Below, piece after piece: positions 46,203 through 55,381 of a stretch of DNA of 64,000 nucleotides. The DNA is from Thermoleophilia bacterium UBA6103. Lineage in GTDB: Bacteria; Actinomycetota; Thermoleophilia; UBA2241. The stretch is taken from NCBI GenBank assembly GCA_002423545.1, contig DIWP01000045.1, forward strand, positions 6,661-70,660. Reading direction: 5' to 3'. The position numbers and the translations under genes were made by a program. The notes below the pieces were generated by a model. The model was not told the DNA's origin and did not search any database. It saw only the letters and a list, made by a program, of their open reading frames with translations. Position 1 is the first letter of the stretch; each line of letters begins with the position of its first letter.

Positions 46203-46709
46203 GTGACCGACGCCGCCGGCCGATCAGAGCCTGAGGGTGCAGCCGTGTCCGGCGGGCAGCAGCGTCCCACGTGGGACGAGTACTTCCTGCAGCTGGCCCG
46301 GCAGGCTTCGACGCGGTCCACGTGCCTGCGCCGTCAGGTCGGCGCCGTGCTCGTACGCGGCCACCGCATCCTGGCCACCGGCTACAACGGCGCCCCGCGC
46401 GGCGTCGCCCACTGTCTCGACGTGGGCTGCCTGCGCGACCGGCTCAAGGTGCCTTCCGGCGAACGGCACGAGCTCTGCCGGGCGATCCACGCCGAGCAGA
46501 ACGCCGTCATCCAGGCTGCCATCCACGGGGTGGCCGTCGAAGGCGCCACGCTCTACTGCACGCATCAGCCGTGCATCCTCTGCGCCAAGGTCCTCATCAA
46601 CGCCGGCGTCCGCGAGATCTACTTCAGTGAGGGGTACCCCGACGAGTTCGCCGTCGCCATGTGCGAAGAAGCCGGTGTGCGCCTGATACGCATGGATCTG
46701 CCCGTCTGA
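46203..46709 (+). CDS. Deoxycytidylate (dCMP) deaminase family protein
   Basis: Deaminates dCMP to dUMP for dTTP synthesis. The 168-residue zinc enzyme has TWDEYFLQLARQASTRSTCLRRQVGAVLV, the proton-shuttle motif HAEQNA, and the zinc cysteines in HQPCILCAK. It resembles ComEB-type dCMP deaminases. GTG 46203 has GGGGA six bases upstream; GTG 46245 after GAGGG would give a more usual N-terminus (154 residues) and is a real alternative. It is followed after 9 bases by the WecA/TagO-type gene, an order often seen near ATP synthase operons. Confidence 0.9.
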   Translation: MTDAAGRSEPEGAAVSGGQQRPTWDEYFLQLARQASTRSTCLRRQVGAVLVRGHRILATGYNGAPRGVAHCLDVGCLRDRLKVPSGERHELCRAIHAEQNAVIQAAIHGVAVEGATLYCTHQPCILCAKVLINAGVREIYFSEGYPDEFAVAMCEEAGVRLIRMDLPV

Positions 46710-46718
46710 CGGAGCCTG

Positions 46719-47882
46719 ATGCTCTTTGACCTGACCTTCAGCCAGCTGATGGCCGTGCTCGCGTTCGTCCTGGCGGCGTTCGTGGTGTACGTGCTCACGC
46801 CGCTTATGGGGGCTCTGGCACGGCGCATGGGCGCCGTCAGCGTGCCGCTCGACGAGCGGCGCATGCACGTCGACGCGATGCCGATGCTCGGCGGGCTGGG
46901 GATGTACCTGGCGGTCGTCATCACCGTCGTCCTCGTGGTGCCGTGGGGCGACGACACCGTGAAAGCGGTGCTCGTGGGCGGTACCGTCATCACCGCCGTC
47001 GGACTCGTCGACGACTACATCCAGATCCGGCCGCTGGTCAAGTTCCTCGGCCAACTGGCGGCCATCGGCGGGGCGCTGGCCTTCGACGTGCGCATGGAGT
47101 CGGTGAGCCTGCCGTTCGTCGGCGGTCAGATCGCGTTGCCTCTCTGGGCGTCGCTGATCGTCACGATCCTCTGGATGGCGGCCATCATCAACATGGTCAA
47201 CTTCATCGACGGCCTCGACGGCCTGGCGGCCGGCGTCTGCGCCATATCCGCCCTCACGTTCGGTCTCATCGCCTTCTCGCTCTACCGCGTCGATACGGCC
47301 ATCGTCAGCTTCGCGCTGGCCGGCGCTACGCTTGCCTTCCTGCGCTTCAACTTCCATCCCGCGGTCATCTTCATGGGCGATGCCGGCGCCATGTTCCTCG
47401 GCTTCGTGCTCGCCGTCATCAGCCTGCAGGGCGTGCTGAAGACGTCTGCCACGGTGGCCCTGATCGTGCCGCTGCTGGTGCTGGCCGTGCCGTTCTTCGA
47501 CCTGTTCCTCATCGTGCTGCGCCGTCTCTGGCGTCGGGTCCCCTTCTACCGGCCGGGGCAGGACCACGTACACCACGAGCTGGTCCTGGTGGCCGGCTTC
47601 TCGCAGCGCAAGAGCGTGCTGCTGCTGTACGGGTGGTGCCTGCTGCTCAACGGCGCCGCCGTCTGCATGAGTCAGGACTGGTACATCGCGGCGGCGGTAC
47701 TCGGCGGGCTGGCGGCGGTCGCGACGCTCTTCCTGGTCCTGCTGCTGGTCCGCTCGCGACGGCGCCAACGGAACGGGCTCTCCGGCGCCGCCGCCGTGCG
47801 GCTCGACGGCGATACCGCGGCGCCGACCGGATCGGCGACCGCCGCGGCCGAAGAGGCGGGAGACGAGCCGGCCGATCGCTGA
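46719..47882 (+). CDS. Undecaprenyl-phosphate GlcNAc-1-phosphate transferase (WecA/TagO/MraY family)
   Basis: A 387-residue polyprenyl-phosphate sugar-1-phosphate transferase with about ten membrane spans. It starts cell-surface polymer synthesis by transferring a sugar-1-phosphate (usually GlcNAc) to undecaprenyl phosphate. Visible motifs are the acidic pair in GLVDDYIQI, NMVNFIDGLDGLAAG, the GDAGAMFLGF aspartate, and the histidine motif DHVHHEL. MraY itself normally lies in the mur cluster, so the WecA/TagO branch is preferred. The C-terminal 40 residues are a charged/Ala-rich tail. It may supply a glycan for the O-acetylation pair at 16631-20034 (speculative). Confidence 0.9.
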   Translation: MLFDLTFSQLMAVLAFVLAAFVVYVLTPLMGALARRMGAVSVPLDERRMHVDAMPMLGGLGMYLAVVITVVLVVPWGDDTVKAVLVGGTVITAVGLVDDYIQIRPLVKFLGQLAAIGGALAFDVRMESVSLPFVGGQIALPLWASLIVTILWMAAIINMVNFIDGLDGLAAGVCAISALTFGLIAFSLYRVDTAIVSFALAGATLAFLRFNFHPAVIFMGDAGAMFLGFVLAVISLQGVLKTSATVALIVPLLVLAVPFFDLFLIVLRRLWRRVPFYRPGQDHVHHELVLVAGFSQRKSVLLLYGWCLLLNGAAVCMSQDWYIAAAVLGGLAAVATLFLVLLLVRSRRRQRNGLSGAAAVRLDGDTAAPTGSATAAAEEAGDEPADR

Positions 47883-47986
47883 GGGTCGCGGCGAGGCCGC
47901 AGCGGCGGCGGACCGGCGAGCAGGCTCTTGACGCCGCGTCGACCCTCGACGATGCTCGTGGGTGTCGGCCATGCATCGAGGTGGGG

Positions 47987-49783
47987 ATGACTGCGAGGAA
48001 CGCGCTGACGGCGCTGCATCGAAGGGCCGGCGCCGATGCCGCGGGCGGCTCGGGCGCCGGCGCGTCGCGTGAGTCGAAGGCTCCCGGGAACGACGGCGAC
48101 TTCATCGCCGACGTGATCGCCGCCGCGGCCGCCGACCGGGCGCCGCGGGAGGCCGCCGCCGACGTGCTGCGGCTCCTTGTGACGCGCCTGGGCATGGACG
48201 CCGGCGCGTTCTTCCTGGTCCGCGACGACGGCGCCGCCGATGTGCTGGCTGTGTACGGTCACACGCGGCGTCGCGGGTACCCCTACCCGCTCGTCGACGG
48301 CGGTCATCCGCAGGTGGCGCCGCTGCTGCACGGCGTCACGCTGACTGAGCTGGACTCGCGGGCTGCCGATCTGCCCTCCGGTCTGCTCGATGTCGCCAGC
48401 CCGCGCTGGGGTCAGATCGTCCTTACGGCGGCCGAGGCGGGCGGCGCCGTGGCCGGGCTGCTGCAGCTCAGCCGCCGCCGGCCGCAGCCCATCGACGACC
48501 ACACACGACGGCTGCTGCGGGCCGCCGGTCATGTCCTGGCGATGGCGGCCCGCAACGAGGCCCTCTCGACTGCCAGCGAGCGCAGCGCGGCCGTCCTCGA
48601 GACGGCCTACGCCGTCTCCCGGACCATCTCCCGCAGCCTCGATCTGGAGCGGACGTTCAAGGTCATCGCGGTCAATGCGGCGCGTCTGGTGCGCGGCGCC
48701 CGCTGCCTGCTCTTCGAGCTGGACGTGCAGAGCGGCGATCTGATCGCCGTGGCCAGCTCCGAGGACGACGACGAGGCGCTGGTCGGCCTGCGCCTGCGCC
48801 TCGACGACGGCTCGGCTGTCACCGGTCGCAGCGGCGGTCATCTGCAGATCGCGGTGGAGGATCTGGTCTGGGGCGCCGGGATGGGTCCGGACCTGCGCCG
48901 GGCGCTGAGCATGCGGACCGCCCTCTTCCTGCCGATGCTGGCCCAGAACGAGCCGATCGGCTCACTGGTGCTCTTCTCGCCGACCCGCGCCCGCCCGTTC
49001 GCGGCGGCCGACATCGCCCTCGCCGAAGAGGTCGCGGAACAGGCGGCGATCGCCATCCACAACGCCCGTCTGTATCGTGACCTGGCCGGCAGCCGGGCGC
49101 GGGTCGAGTCTTTGCTGGGACGCGTCACCCGCGTCCGCGAGCACGAGCGGCGCAGCCTGGCGGCGATCGTCCACGACGACATCCTGCAGAGCGTGGTCGG
49201 CGCCGTCTACAAGCTTGAAGCGGCGGTCGACGACCTGCCGGCGGAGACGCGCCCCCAGCTCGACGAGGCCATCGCGGTGCTGCGCTCCGCCGTCGATGAG
49301 GCGCGGCGGGTGATCTCTGACCTGCGGCCGCCGGCACTGGAGGGCTTGAGCCTGTCAGCGGCCCTGCGGGCGCTGGTCGATCGCGCCGACAGCCTCGGTC
49401 CGGCCAAGGTCGGGGTGGCCGTAGACGATCGACTTGACCTGGAGCCGGCAGCGGCCGCGGCGATCTACAAGATCACCCGCGAGGCCGTCACCAACGCCCA
49501 GAGGCACGCCGGCGCTCGACACGTGTGGGTGACGTTGCGGGACGCCACCGCCGGTGAACGTGGCGCTGTCCGCCTGACGATCCGCGATGACGGCAGCGGC
49601 TTCGACGCGGAGCGTTGCCGGACCGAGGGTCATTACGGGCTGGCGCTGATGGACGAGCAGGCGGCGTTCGCCGGCGGCTCGCTGGAGCTGCGGTCTGCCG
49701 CCGGAGCCGGCACCGTCGTCGAGGTCTGCATCCCGCTCGCGGCGGCTCCGGCCGGCGACGGTCAAGCCACGCGGGAGGTGTGA
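47987..49783 (+). CDS. GAF-domain sensor histidine kinase (NarL-type)
   Basis: A 598-residue soluble kinase with no membrane segment, so it probably senses an internal signal. Residues 40-190 and 205-375 look like two GAF domains (VLETAYAVSRTISRSLDLERTFKVI marks the second). A HisKA_3 dimerisation domain carries phospho-accepting His396 in AIVHDDILQ, and a HATPase_c domain (about 480-590) has ITREAVTNAQRHAGA (N box) and IRDDGSGFD (G1 box). It lies immediately upstream of, and nearly overlaps, a LuxR-type response regulator. ATG 47987 follows GAGGTGGGG. Confidence 0.92.
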   Translation: MTARNALTALHRRAGADAAGGSGAGASRESKAPGNDGDFIADVIAAAAADRAPREAAADVLRLLVTRLGMDAGAFFLVRDDGAADVLAVYGHTRRRGYPYPLVDGGHPQVAPLLHGVTLTELDSRAADLPSGLLDVASPRWGQIVLTAAEAGGAVAGLLQLSRRRPQPIDDHTRRLLRAAGHVLAMAARNEALSTASERSAAVLETAYAVSRTISRSLDLERTFKVIAVNAARLVRGARCLLFELDVQSGDLIAVASSEDDDEALVGLRLRLDDGSAVTGRSGGHLQIAVEDLVWGAGMGPDLRRALSMRTALFLPMLAQNEPIGSLVLFSPTRARPFAAADIALAEEVAEQAAIAIHNARLYRDLAGSRARVESLLGRVTRVREHERRSLAAIVHDDILQSVVGAVYKLEAAVDDLPAETRPQLDEAIAVLRSAVDEARRVISDLRPPALEGLSLSAALRALVDRADSLGPAKVGVAVDDRLDLEPAAAAAIYKITREAVTNAQRHAGARHVWVTLRDATAGERGAVRLTIRDDGSGFDAERCRTEGHYGLALMDEQAAFAGGSLELRSAAGAGTVVEVCIPLAAAPAGDGQATREV

Positions 49784-49785
49784 GG

Positions 49786-50418
49786 GTGGCCCCGATACGC
49801 GTCCTGGTGGTCGACGATCACGCCGTGATCAGGGAGGGGCTGGCGTCCATCCTCGCCCGGGAACCGGACATCGAGGTGGTCGGTCTGGCCGCCGGCGGCC
49901 GCGAGGGCCTGGCGCTGGCGGCGAGCAGACGTCCCGACGTGGTGCTGCTCGACATGCAGATGCCGGACCTGCACGGGCTCGAGGTGCTGGAGCGCATGAC
50001 GCGCGATGTCCAGCCACCGCCGCGAGTCATCGTCCTCACGGTGCATGACGACGACGAGCTGGTCCTCAATGCCGTCCGCGGCGGGGCGCAGGGCTACGTC
50101 CTCAAGAGTGCCTCCCGCGAGGATCTGGTGGCCGCCATCCGGCACGTAGCCGGCGGCGGCCAGCGGTTCGACGAGGTCGTCGTCCGTGCCCTCCTGGCCG
50201 AGCAGGGCAGGGTCGAAGAGGAGTCGCTGCTGACCGAACGCGAGCTCGACGTGCTGCGCCTGGTGGCGGCCGGGTTCAGCAACAAGGAGATCGCCGGCCA
50301 CCTCTACATCGGGCTCACCACCGTCAAGACGCACCTCGACGATGTGTACCGCAAGCTCGGGGTGTCCGACCGGGCGCACGCCGTGGCCGTGGCGCTGCGG
50401 CGCGGCATCCTCGAGTAG
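49786..50418 (+). CDS. NarL/LuxR-family response regulator
   Basis: A 210-residue regulator with receiver domain (IRVLVVDDHAVIREG; phospho-acceptor Asp56 in VVLLDMQMPD; Lys in YVLKSAS) and a C-terminal LuxR helix-turn-helix (LTERELDVLRLVAAGFSNKEIAG... TVKTHLDDVYRKLGV). It is the partner of the kinase ending at 49783. GTG 49786 has GGGAGG at 7 bases; GTG 49780 overlapping the kinase stop is an alternative. It probably controls nearby genes such as the permease that starts 7 bases downstream or the ETF operon (inference). Confidence 0.93.
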   Translation: MAPIRVLVVDDHAVIREGLASILAREPDIEVVGLAAGGREGLALAASRRPDVVLLDMQMPDLHGLEVLERMTRDVQPPPRVIVLTVHDDDELVLNAVRGGAQGYVLKSASREDLVAAIRHVAGGGQRFDEVVVRALLAEQGRVEEESLLTERELDVLRLVAAGFSNKEIAGHLYIGLTTVKTHLDDVYRKLGVSDRAHAVAVALRRGILE

Positions 50419-50424
50419 ACCGAC

Positions 50425-52032
50425 GTGTCGGGCGCCGGGGACAGGCCGCTCATGACGCTTCGCCGGGCGCCGACGGTGGCGCGCGAGTGGGGCGTCTCCG
50501 ACGCCCTGCTCTACAACCTGATGACCATGAACCTGGCGGTGATGTTCACCATCCCGCTCCTGGTGTCGCTGGCCTTCTTCCCGGCGGGCAGCCTGCCGAT
50601 AGCCATCCTCATCGCCGGGCTGTTCTGCTGCGCCGAGGCCGCCGTCTATGCGTTCCTCGCCTCGAGCATGCCGCGCAGCGGCGGCGACTACTACTTCCAG
50701 AGCCGTCTGGTCTCGCCCGCCGCCGGCACGGTCTTCGTGTTCACGGCGGTGGTGCTGGGCGGGGCATTGTGGATGGCCATCGCCGGCTGGTTCGCCGCCA
50801 GGGTCGCCGTCGGACCGCTGCTCTACGTGCTCAGTAGCCTGTCCGGCTCGCCCGGACTGCGGGACGCCGCCGCTTTCGTGCAGTCAGGTCCCGGGGTGCT
50901 CGTCATGAGCCTGCTCGTCATCGCCTGGTCGGCGCTGGTCAACTACTGGGGGATGCGGGTCTACGCGCTGCTGCAGCGTGCGTGCTGGCTGATCGGTGGG
51001 GCTGCTCTGGTCGTGGCGGCGCTCCTGGTGGCGGCCCTGGGGCCGGATGCCGTCGGCGACGGCGCACCGTACCGCGAGGCTCTCGGCGCGGCGCGCTCGC
51101 TTGGCTTCGGCGCCGCGCCGGGTCCGGGGACGGTGACCAGCACGCTGTGGCTGGTCCCGGTCGCCGCCTTCTCCCTGATCTACCCGGCCTGGAGCGTGCA
51201 GCAGGCGGGCGAGGTGCGCCGGGCCGACAGCCTGCGGGCGCAGACCATCGTCATACTGGGCGCCGAGGCGGTCACCGTGGTGCTCTCGGCGGGCGTGCTG
51301 GCCCTGGTCCTGGCGCTGGTGGACCGCCGGGCGCTGGCCGCCGCGGCCTACCTGTTCTTCGAGGCGCCGGAGTCCCTGCCGGTGCCCACGCTGCCGTTCT
51401 TCTGGTACTTCCTGGACGGTCGCTGGCCGGGGGCTGTGGTCGCGCTCGCCCTCTGTGCGCTCTTCAACGCCTGGTTCTGGATGTGGGTGCCGGACGTCAC
51501 GCTGGCGGCGACGCGGGTCGTGGAGTCGATGTCGTCCGACCGGTCGCTGCCCCGCGTGCTGGGTCGCCTCCGCGGTCGCCGCCGCGCGCCGGTGCCCGCG
51601 ATCCTCTTCTTCAGCGCCGTGTGTGTGGTGCCGGCGCTGCTCTTCGCGTTCTCCGACCTGTGGCGGCTGACCCTCTCGGTGACCCTGCTGAACGTGCCGG
51701 CGTTCGCCGCCACCTGCGGCGCGGCAGCGGCGTTGCCGTTCGTCGACAGAGAGCTGTACAGGGAGAGCACCGCGGCGCCGTTCGAGCTGTTCGGCGTCCC
51801 CCTGCTCACCTGGTGCGGCGCCGCCTTCGTGCTGTTCACCGCGTTCCTCGCCTGGCGCTTCGTTGCCGACGATGCGCTGGCGCTGGGTCTCGATCGCTGG
51901 GTGCTGCCGGTGTCCATCGGCGGCGCGTACGCCGTCTCCGCCGTCCTGTACCGGGTGGTACGCCGTCTGCGTCGCGGCCAGGAGGGCCAGGAGCTGGAGA
52001 TCGTCTACCGGCCCATCACCGGGGACCGGTGA
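50425..52032 (+). CDS. APC-family amino acid permease
   Basis: A 535-residue secondary transporter with about 12 membrane segments. Near the N-terminus it has REWGVSDALLYNLMTMNLAVMFTIPLLV, and later the APC-like FLASSMPRSGGDYYFQSRLVSPAAG (consensus P.sGG.Y.y). Family members move amino acids or organic cations by proton or sodium symport or exchange; the substrate is unknown. GTG 50425 is 7 bases after the response regulator stop, so it is probably in the same transcript as the two-component pair. A GC hairpin at 52085-52106 may end the transcript. Confidence 0.87.
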   Translation: MSGAGDRPLMTLRRAPTVAREWGVSDALLYNLMTMNLAVMFTIPLLVSLAFFPAGSLPIAILIAGLFCCAEAAVYAFLASSMPRSGGDYYFQSRLVSPAAGTVFVFTAVVLGGALWMAIAGWFAARVAVGPLLYVLSSLSGSPGLRDAAAFVQSGPGVLVMSLLVIAWSALVNYWGMRVYALLQRACWLIGGAALVVAALLVAALGPDAVGDGAPYREALGAARSLGFGAAPGPGTVTSTLWLVPVAAFSLIYPAWSVQQAGEVRRADSLRAQTIVILGAEAVTVVLSAGVLALVLALVDRRALAAAAYLFFEAPESLPVPTLPFFWYFLDGRWPGAVVALALCALFNAWFWMWVPDVTLAATRVVESMSSDRSLPRVLGRLRGRRRAPVPAILFFSAVCVVPALLFAFSDLWRLTLSVTLLNVPAFAATCGAAAALPFVDRELYRESTAAPFELFGVPLLTWCGAAFVLFTAFLAWRFVADDALALGLDRWVLPVSIGGAYAVSAVLYRVVRRLRRGQEGQELEIVYRPITGDR

Positions 52033-52084
52033 CCTCCACCGACTGAGCGCTCGCCCATCTGCCGACGCCGCCACGTCTTCGGCA

Positions 52085-52106
52085 GCCGGCCGCCGCGGGC
52101 GCCGGC
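52085..52106 (+). terminator. GC hairpin after the permease gene
   Basis: GCCGGC (52085-52090) pairs with GCCGGC (52101-52106), with an inner GCC/GGC pairing. It lies 53 bases past the permease stop. No T-tract; moderate support only. Confidence 0.35.
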
Positions 52107-52552
52107 AGCACCGGTATGCCCTCACACTGACTCTGGGATTCGTGGACATGTTCGACCCCGCAGGGTGTACACGGATCCCGGAGTCGCCTCGCGGTGGACA
52201 TGGTGTCCGGCGTCCCGCGGCCGGCGGGCGGGGCACGGCCGACGCGGCGCGGCGCGGCGCGGGCGCGATCGGAGCGCGGCGGGGGTACGGGCCGGGTCGG
52301 CACGGCGGGGGTGCGGCGGGGACGCCCGCACCTGCCGGCATCGCGGCCGGATGGCCGACCTCGCCCTCCCCCAAGCGGCCGCCCAGGTCGGCCCTGCCGG
52401 AGGTACCGCGCCGCCGGGATCGCGCCTAGTCTGACCTGGAACCGGCGTGGGGGTGCCGGTCGCCCGGCGGCGTGTCGCATCTCGCCAGACCGCCCGAGGC
52501 GCCGGTCTTCCTTCCCAGAGCGACGGAGCGTGAGAGAGGAGCCGATGCATTC
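52107..52552 (+). other. Long non-coding region before the electron-transfer operon
   Basis: No gene supported. The region is very G+C rich with CGGCG-type runs around 52240-52320. TAGTCT (52427-52432) is a possible -10 box without a good -35; it would give a leader of about 110 bases before ATG 52553. GAGAGAGGAG (52532-52541) is the likely ribosome-binding site. The length suggests room for regulation of the ETF operon. Confidence 0.4.
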
Positions 52553-54079
52553 ATGACTACCGCAGTGACGCAGTACGGAGCGGTGACCGACGAGGTCATC
52601 GACGAGCTCAGGCGGTTGCTCGGTGAGGAGAACGTGCTCATCGACCTGCACGAGCGAGCGATGCGGGCGTACAACTGCGCGCCGGCGCCCCTGCACCGCT
52701 GGCAGGACCAGACCCCCGACGTCGTCGTGCTGCCCGGCAGCACCGAAGACGTGGTGGGCATCCTCAAGCTCGCCAACGAGAAGCGCATACCGGTGACACC
52801 GCGCGGTGGCGGCTCGGGTCTGGCGGACGGCGCCATGCCGCTGCGCAGGGGGATCTGCGTCGACATCAAGCGCATGAACGAGATCTTCGAGATCGACGAA
52901 GACAACATGTGCGCCACCGTGGGCACCGGCATCAACATGCTCAAGCTCAACGAGGTGCTCGAGCCGCTGGGCAAGATCTTCCCCGACGACCTGGCAGGCT
53001 ACGCCAACGCCATGCTCGGCGGCCGCATCGGCTGCGGCGGATGGACGCTCATCGGCGCCCGTTTCGGCCACACCCCCGACACCGTCATCAGCATGGAATG
53101 TGTGCTTCCCGACGGTCAGGTCATCTGGGTCGGCGGCGGTGGCACGAAGAAGATCCGCAAGAGCTCCTCGGGCTACCGCCTCAAGGACCTCTTCATGCAG
53201 CACCAGGGCACGCTGTGCATCGTCACCAGGGCCGTCATCGAGCTCTATCCGAAGTCCGAGGTCGAGTTCGCCGGCTACTTCGCCTTCGACAACTGGGACG
53301 ACGCCTACCAGGCTCTCTACGACGTCACCACGCGCGGCTTCGGGAACCTCTCGTCGGCGATGATCTTCGACGACCACAAGATCGACTTCCTGCGCCGCGA
53401 CGACGAGGCGTTCATCCCGCTCGGCAGGGACGTGCGGTTCGTCGTCCTCTTCACGATGTACGGCCTCAAGTGCGAGGTGGAGCCGGCCGTCAAGGAAGGC
53501 TTCCGCATCATGAAGAAGCTGGGCGGCAGGTATCTCGGCCCGGAGCAGGGGGAAGGGGACTGGGCCTCCCGTCACGACCGCTACCACCTCTCGTATCACG
53601 GGCGCACGCCGGACGGCCAGGCGACGCTCATGTCGTGGCACTGTGAAGACACGGCCGCCTATCACACGGCGCTGCCGGCCCTGCGCGAGCAGTTCCACGA
53701 GATCGTCGGCCGGTACATGAAGCAGTACCCGGGCGTGTTCGACGACTGGGGCATCTTCATCTACACCAGCAACCCGTTCAAGGGCTGGGGTGACTATCTC
53801 ATCGAGATCGACGTCGGCATCGCCGAGCTGCAGTACAACGACGAGACCTGGGCGGCGTGGATCCGCATGAAGCGGGAGATCGCGCAGGCCGCCGTCGACA
53901 TGGAGTGCTCGGTCTCGATCTGCCACGGCTCCTGTCGCGAGGGCGACGACGACATCGCCATGCACGGAGAGATGGCGCACGGGTCGTTCGAGATCATGAA
54001 GAAGATCAAGCGCATGATCGATCCCAACAACATCATGAACCCGGGCAAGTACTGCCTCGACGAGGCCTACGAGGATTGA
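52553..54079 (+). CDS. FAD-linked oxidase (GlcD/D-lactate dehydrogenase-like), first gene of the ETF operon
   Basis: A 508-residue VAO-family flavoprotein. The FAD_binding_4 domain (about 45-225) has TPDVVVLPGSTEDVVGILKLAN and VTPRGGGSGLADGAMPL; the FAD-oxidase C-terminal domain ends SFEIMKKIKRMIDPNNIMNPGKYCLDEAYED. The C-terminal domain carries ICHGSCREGDDD, in the place where relatives have an H-x-G metal or substrate histidine. Relatives oxidise 2-hydroxy acids (glycolate, D-lactate, 2-hydroxyglutarate) or ether lipid precursors. The neighbours, an Fe-S CCG protein and EtfAB, indicate electrons pass to ETF and not oxygen. The substrate is not deducible. ATG 52553 has GAGAGAGGAG about 11 bases upstream. 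Confidence 0.88.
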   Translation: MTTAVTQYGAVTDEVIDELRRLLGEENVLIDLHERAMRAYNCAPAPLHRWQDQTPDVVVLPGSTEDVVGILKLANEKRIPVTPRGGGSGLADGAMPLRRGICVDIKRMNEIFEIDEDNMCATVGTGINMLKLNEVLEPLGKIFPDDLAGYANAMLGGRIGCGGWTLIGARFGHTPDTVISMECVLPDGQVIWVGGGGTKKIRKSSSGYRLKDLFMQHQGTLCIVTRAVIELYPKSEVEFAGYFAFDNWDDAYQALYDVTTRGFGNLSSAMIFDDHKIDFLRRDDEAFIPLGRDVRFVVLFTMYGLKCEVEPAVKEGFRIMKKLGGRYLGPEQGEGDWASRHDRYHLSYHGRTPDGQATLMSWHCEDTAAYHTALPALREQFHEIVGRYMKQYPGVFDDWGIFIYTSNPFKGWGDYLIEIDVGIAELQYNDETWAAWIRMKREIAQAAVDMECSVSICHGSCREGDDDIAMHGEMAHGSFEIMKKIKRMIDPNNIMNPGKYCLDEAYED

Positions 54080-54119
54080 CCGTCGGCATCTCGACCGATT
54101 GAAAGGTGGGTCGACACTC

Positions 54120-55361
54120 ATGACATACCAACTCAGCAAGAAGGACTTCTACGCTGAGCCCCTGTCGAAGACCAAAGCCATCGACGAGGAGTTCGTCAAG
54201 GAGGCGTACCTGGTCTTCGCCTGCCGGCACAAGTTCTGTCGGGACATCTGTCCCAACTTCGACATCACGCGCAACGAGGCGCACTCCTCGTACGGCTTCC
54301 ACACGGCGATCCTCGCCATCAGCCGCGGTGTGGGCGAGTTCGACAGGCTCATCGACAACTTCACCTACTGCCTGGAATGCGGCGCCTGCGAGCTGCGCTG
54401 TCCCAACACCTCGATGGGGGGCGATTTCTACCGGCGGTCCACGACGACCGTCGACCTGGTGCGCAAGATCCGCCGCGACTCGCTGGCCGACGGCACGGAG
54501 ATCCCGAACTGGCCGGCGGTCAAGGAGTATCTCGACGAGCACCGCGGCTTCGTGGCCACCCAGGCCGAGCTCGTGACCAAATGGGCCGAGGGCATCAAGA
54601 TCGCCGGCGATATGAAGACGGCCCTCTTCGTCGACTTCTTCACCGCCACGCAGGGCACCGAGGTACCGCGCCTGGCGGCGCAGATCCTCGCCAAGCTGCG
54701 GGTCAAGTTCGGCGTCTACACGACCCCCGGCGTCACCGCGCCGGAGCTCCTCAGCGAGAGCGACGAGGAGTGGAAGAAGTACGCCGGCGAGAACGTCGAG
54801 AACTTCAGGAAGCTCGGCGTTGAGACGCTCGTGGTGGTGAACCCGCACGACTACGCGCTCTTCGTCCGCGAGTACCCCAAGTGGTTCGACATGGACGGCA
54901 TCGAGACGGTCTTCATCACCGATTTCCTGCTCGGGAAGATGAAGGAGAAGGGCGTCACCCCGCCGGTGGCCGTCGAGGGCAGGTTCGCCTACCACGACCC
55001 CTGCACGCTCAACACGCTGGTGGTCGAGGCCGAGTCGCCGCGCGACCTCGTCGGACTGGTGCCCGGCGCCGAGATCGTTGACGTGGCGCCGGCCAATCAG
55101 TGGAGCTACTGCTGCGGCAACGGCAACGGGCCGTACCGCAAGCTGCACCCTGACATCGCCTACCGGATCGGGCAGAAGCGCCTGCGGGCGGCGGCCGATC
55201 TGGGCGTCGACACGCTTCTGGTGGCCTGCCCGCACTGCAAGGACCAGTTCACCGACGTGAAGGCGAAGTCCGGGCTCCAGGTGGAGCCGGTGCACGTGGT
55301 CGAGCTGCTTGCCAAGTCCATGGGCATCGAGTGGGAGACGACGTCGCCGACCATCGGTTGA
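54120..55361 (+). CDS. CCG-domain iron-sulfur oxidoreductase (GlpC/HdrD/GlcF-like)
   Basis: A 413-residue electron-transfer subunit. The N-terminal ferredoxin-like part has an atypical first site, Cys35-x4-Cys40-x3-Cys44-Pro (three cysteines, not four), and a complete second site, C-x2-C-x2-C-x3-C in YCLECGACELRCPN. Of the two expected CCG repeats, the first (VDFFTATQGTE..., about 160-250) has lost its cysteines, while the C-terminal one is complete (HDPC, YCCGNGNG, CPHC). It probably forms a complex with the FAD-linked oxidase, like GlcD-GlcF. ATG 54120 has GAAAGGTGGG upstream. The next gene starts 20 bases later. Confidence 0.88.
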   Translation: MTYQLSKKDFYAEPLSKTKAIDEEFVKEAYLVFACRHKFCRDICPNFDITRNEAHSSYGFHTAILAISRGVGEFDRLIDNFTYCLECGACELRCPNTSMGGDFYRRSTTTVDLVRKIRRDSLADGTEIPNWPAVKEYLDEHRGFVATQAELVTKWAEGIKIAGDMKTALFVDFFTATQGTEVPRLAAQILAKLRVKFGVYTTPGVTAPELLSESDEEWKKYAGENVENFRKLGVETLVVVNPHDYALFVREYPKWFDMDGIETVFITDFLLGKMKEKGVTPPVAVEGRFAYHDPCTLNTLVVEAESPRDLVGLVPGAEIVDVAPANQWSYCCGNGNGPYRKLHPDIAYRIGQKRLRAAADLGVDTLLVACPHCKDQFTDVKAKSGLQVEPVHVVELLAKSMGIEWETTSPTIG

Positions 55362-55381
55362 CGACCGGAAGGAGCATCGCC

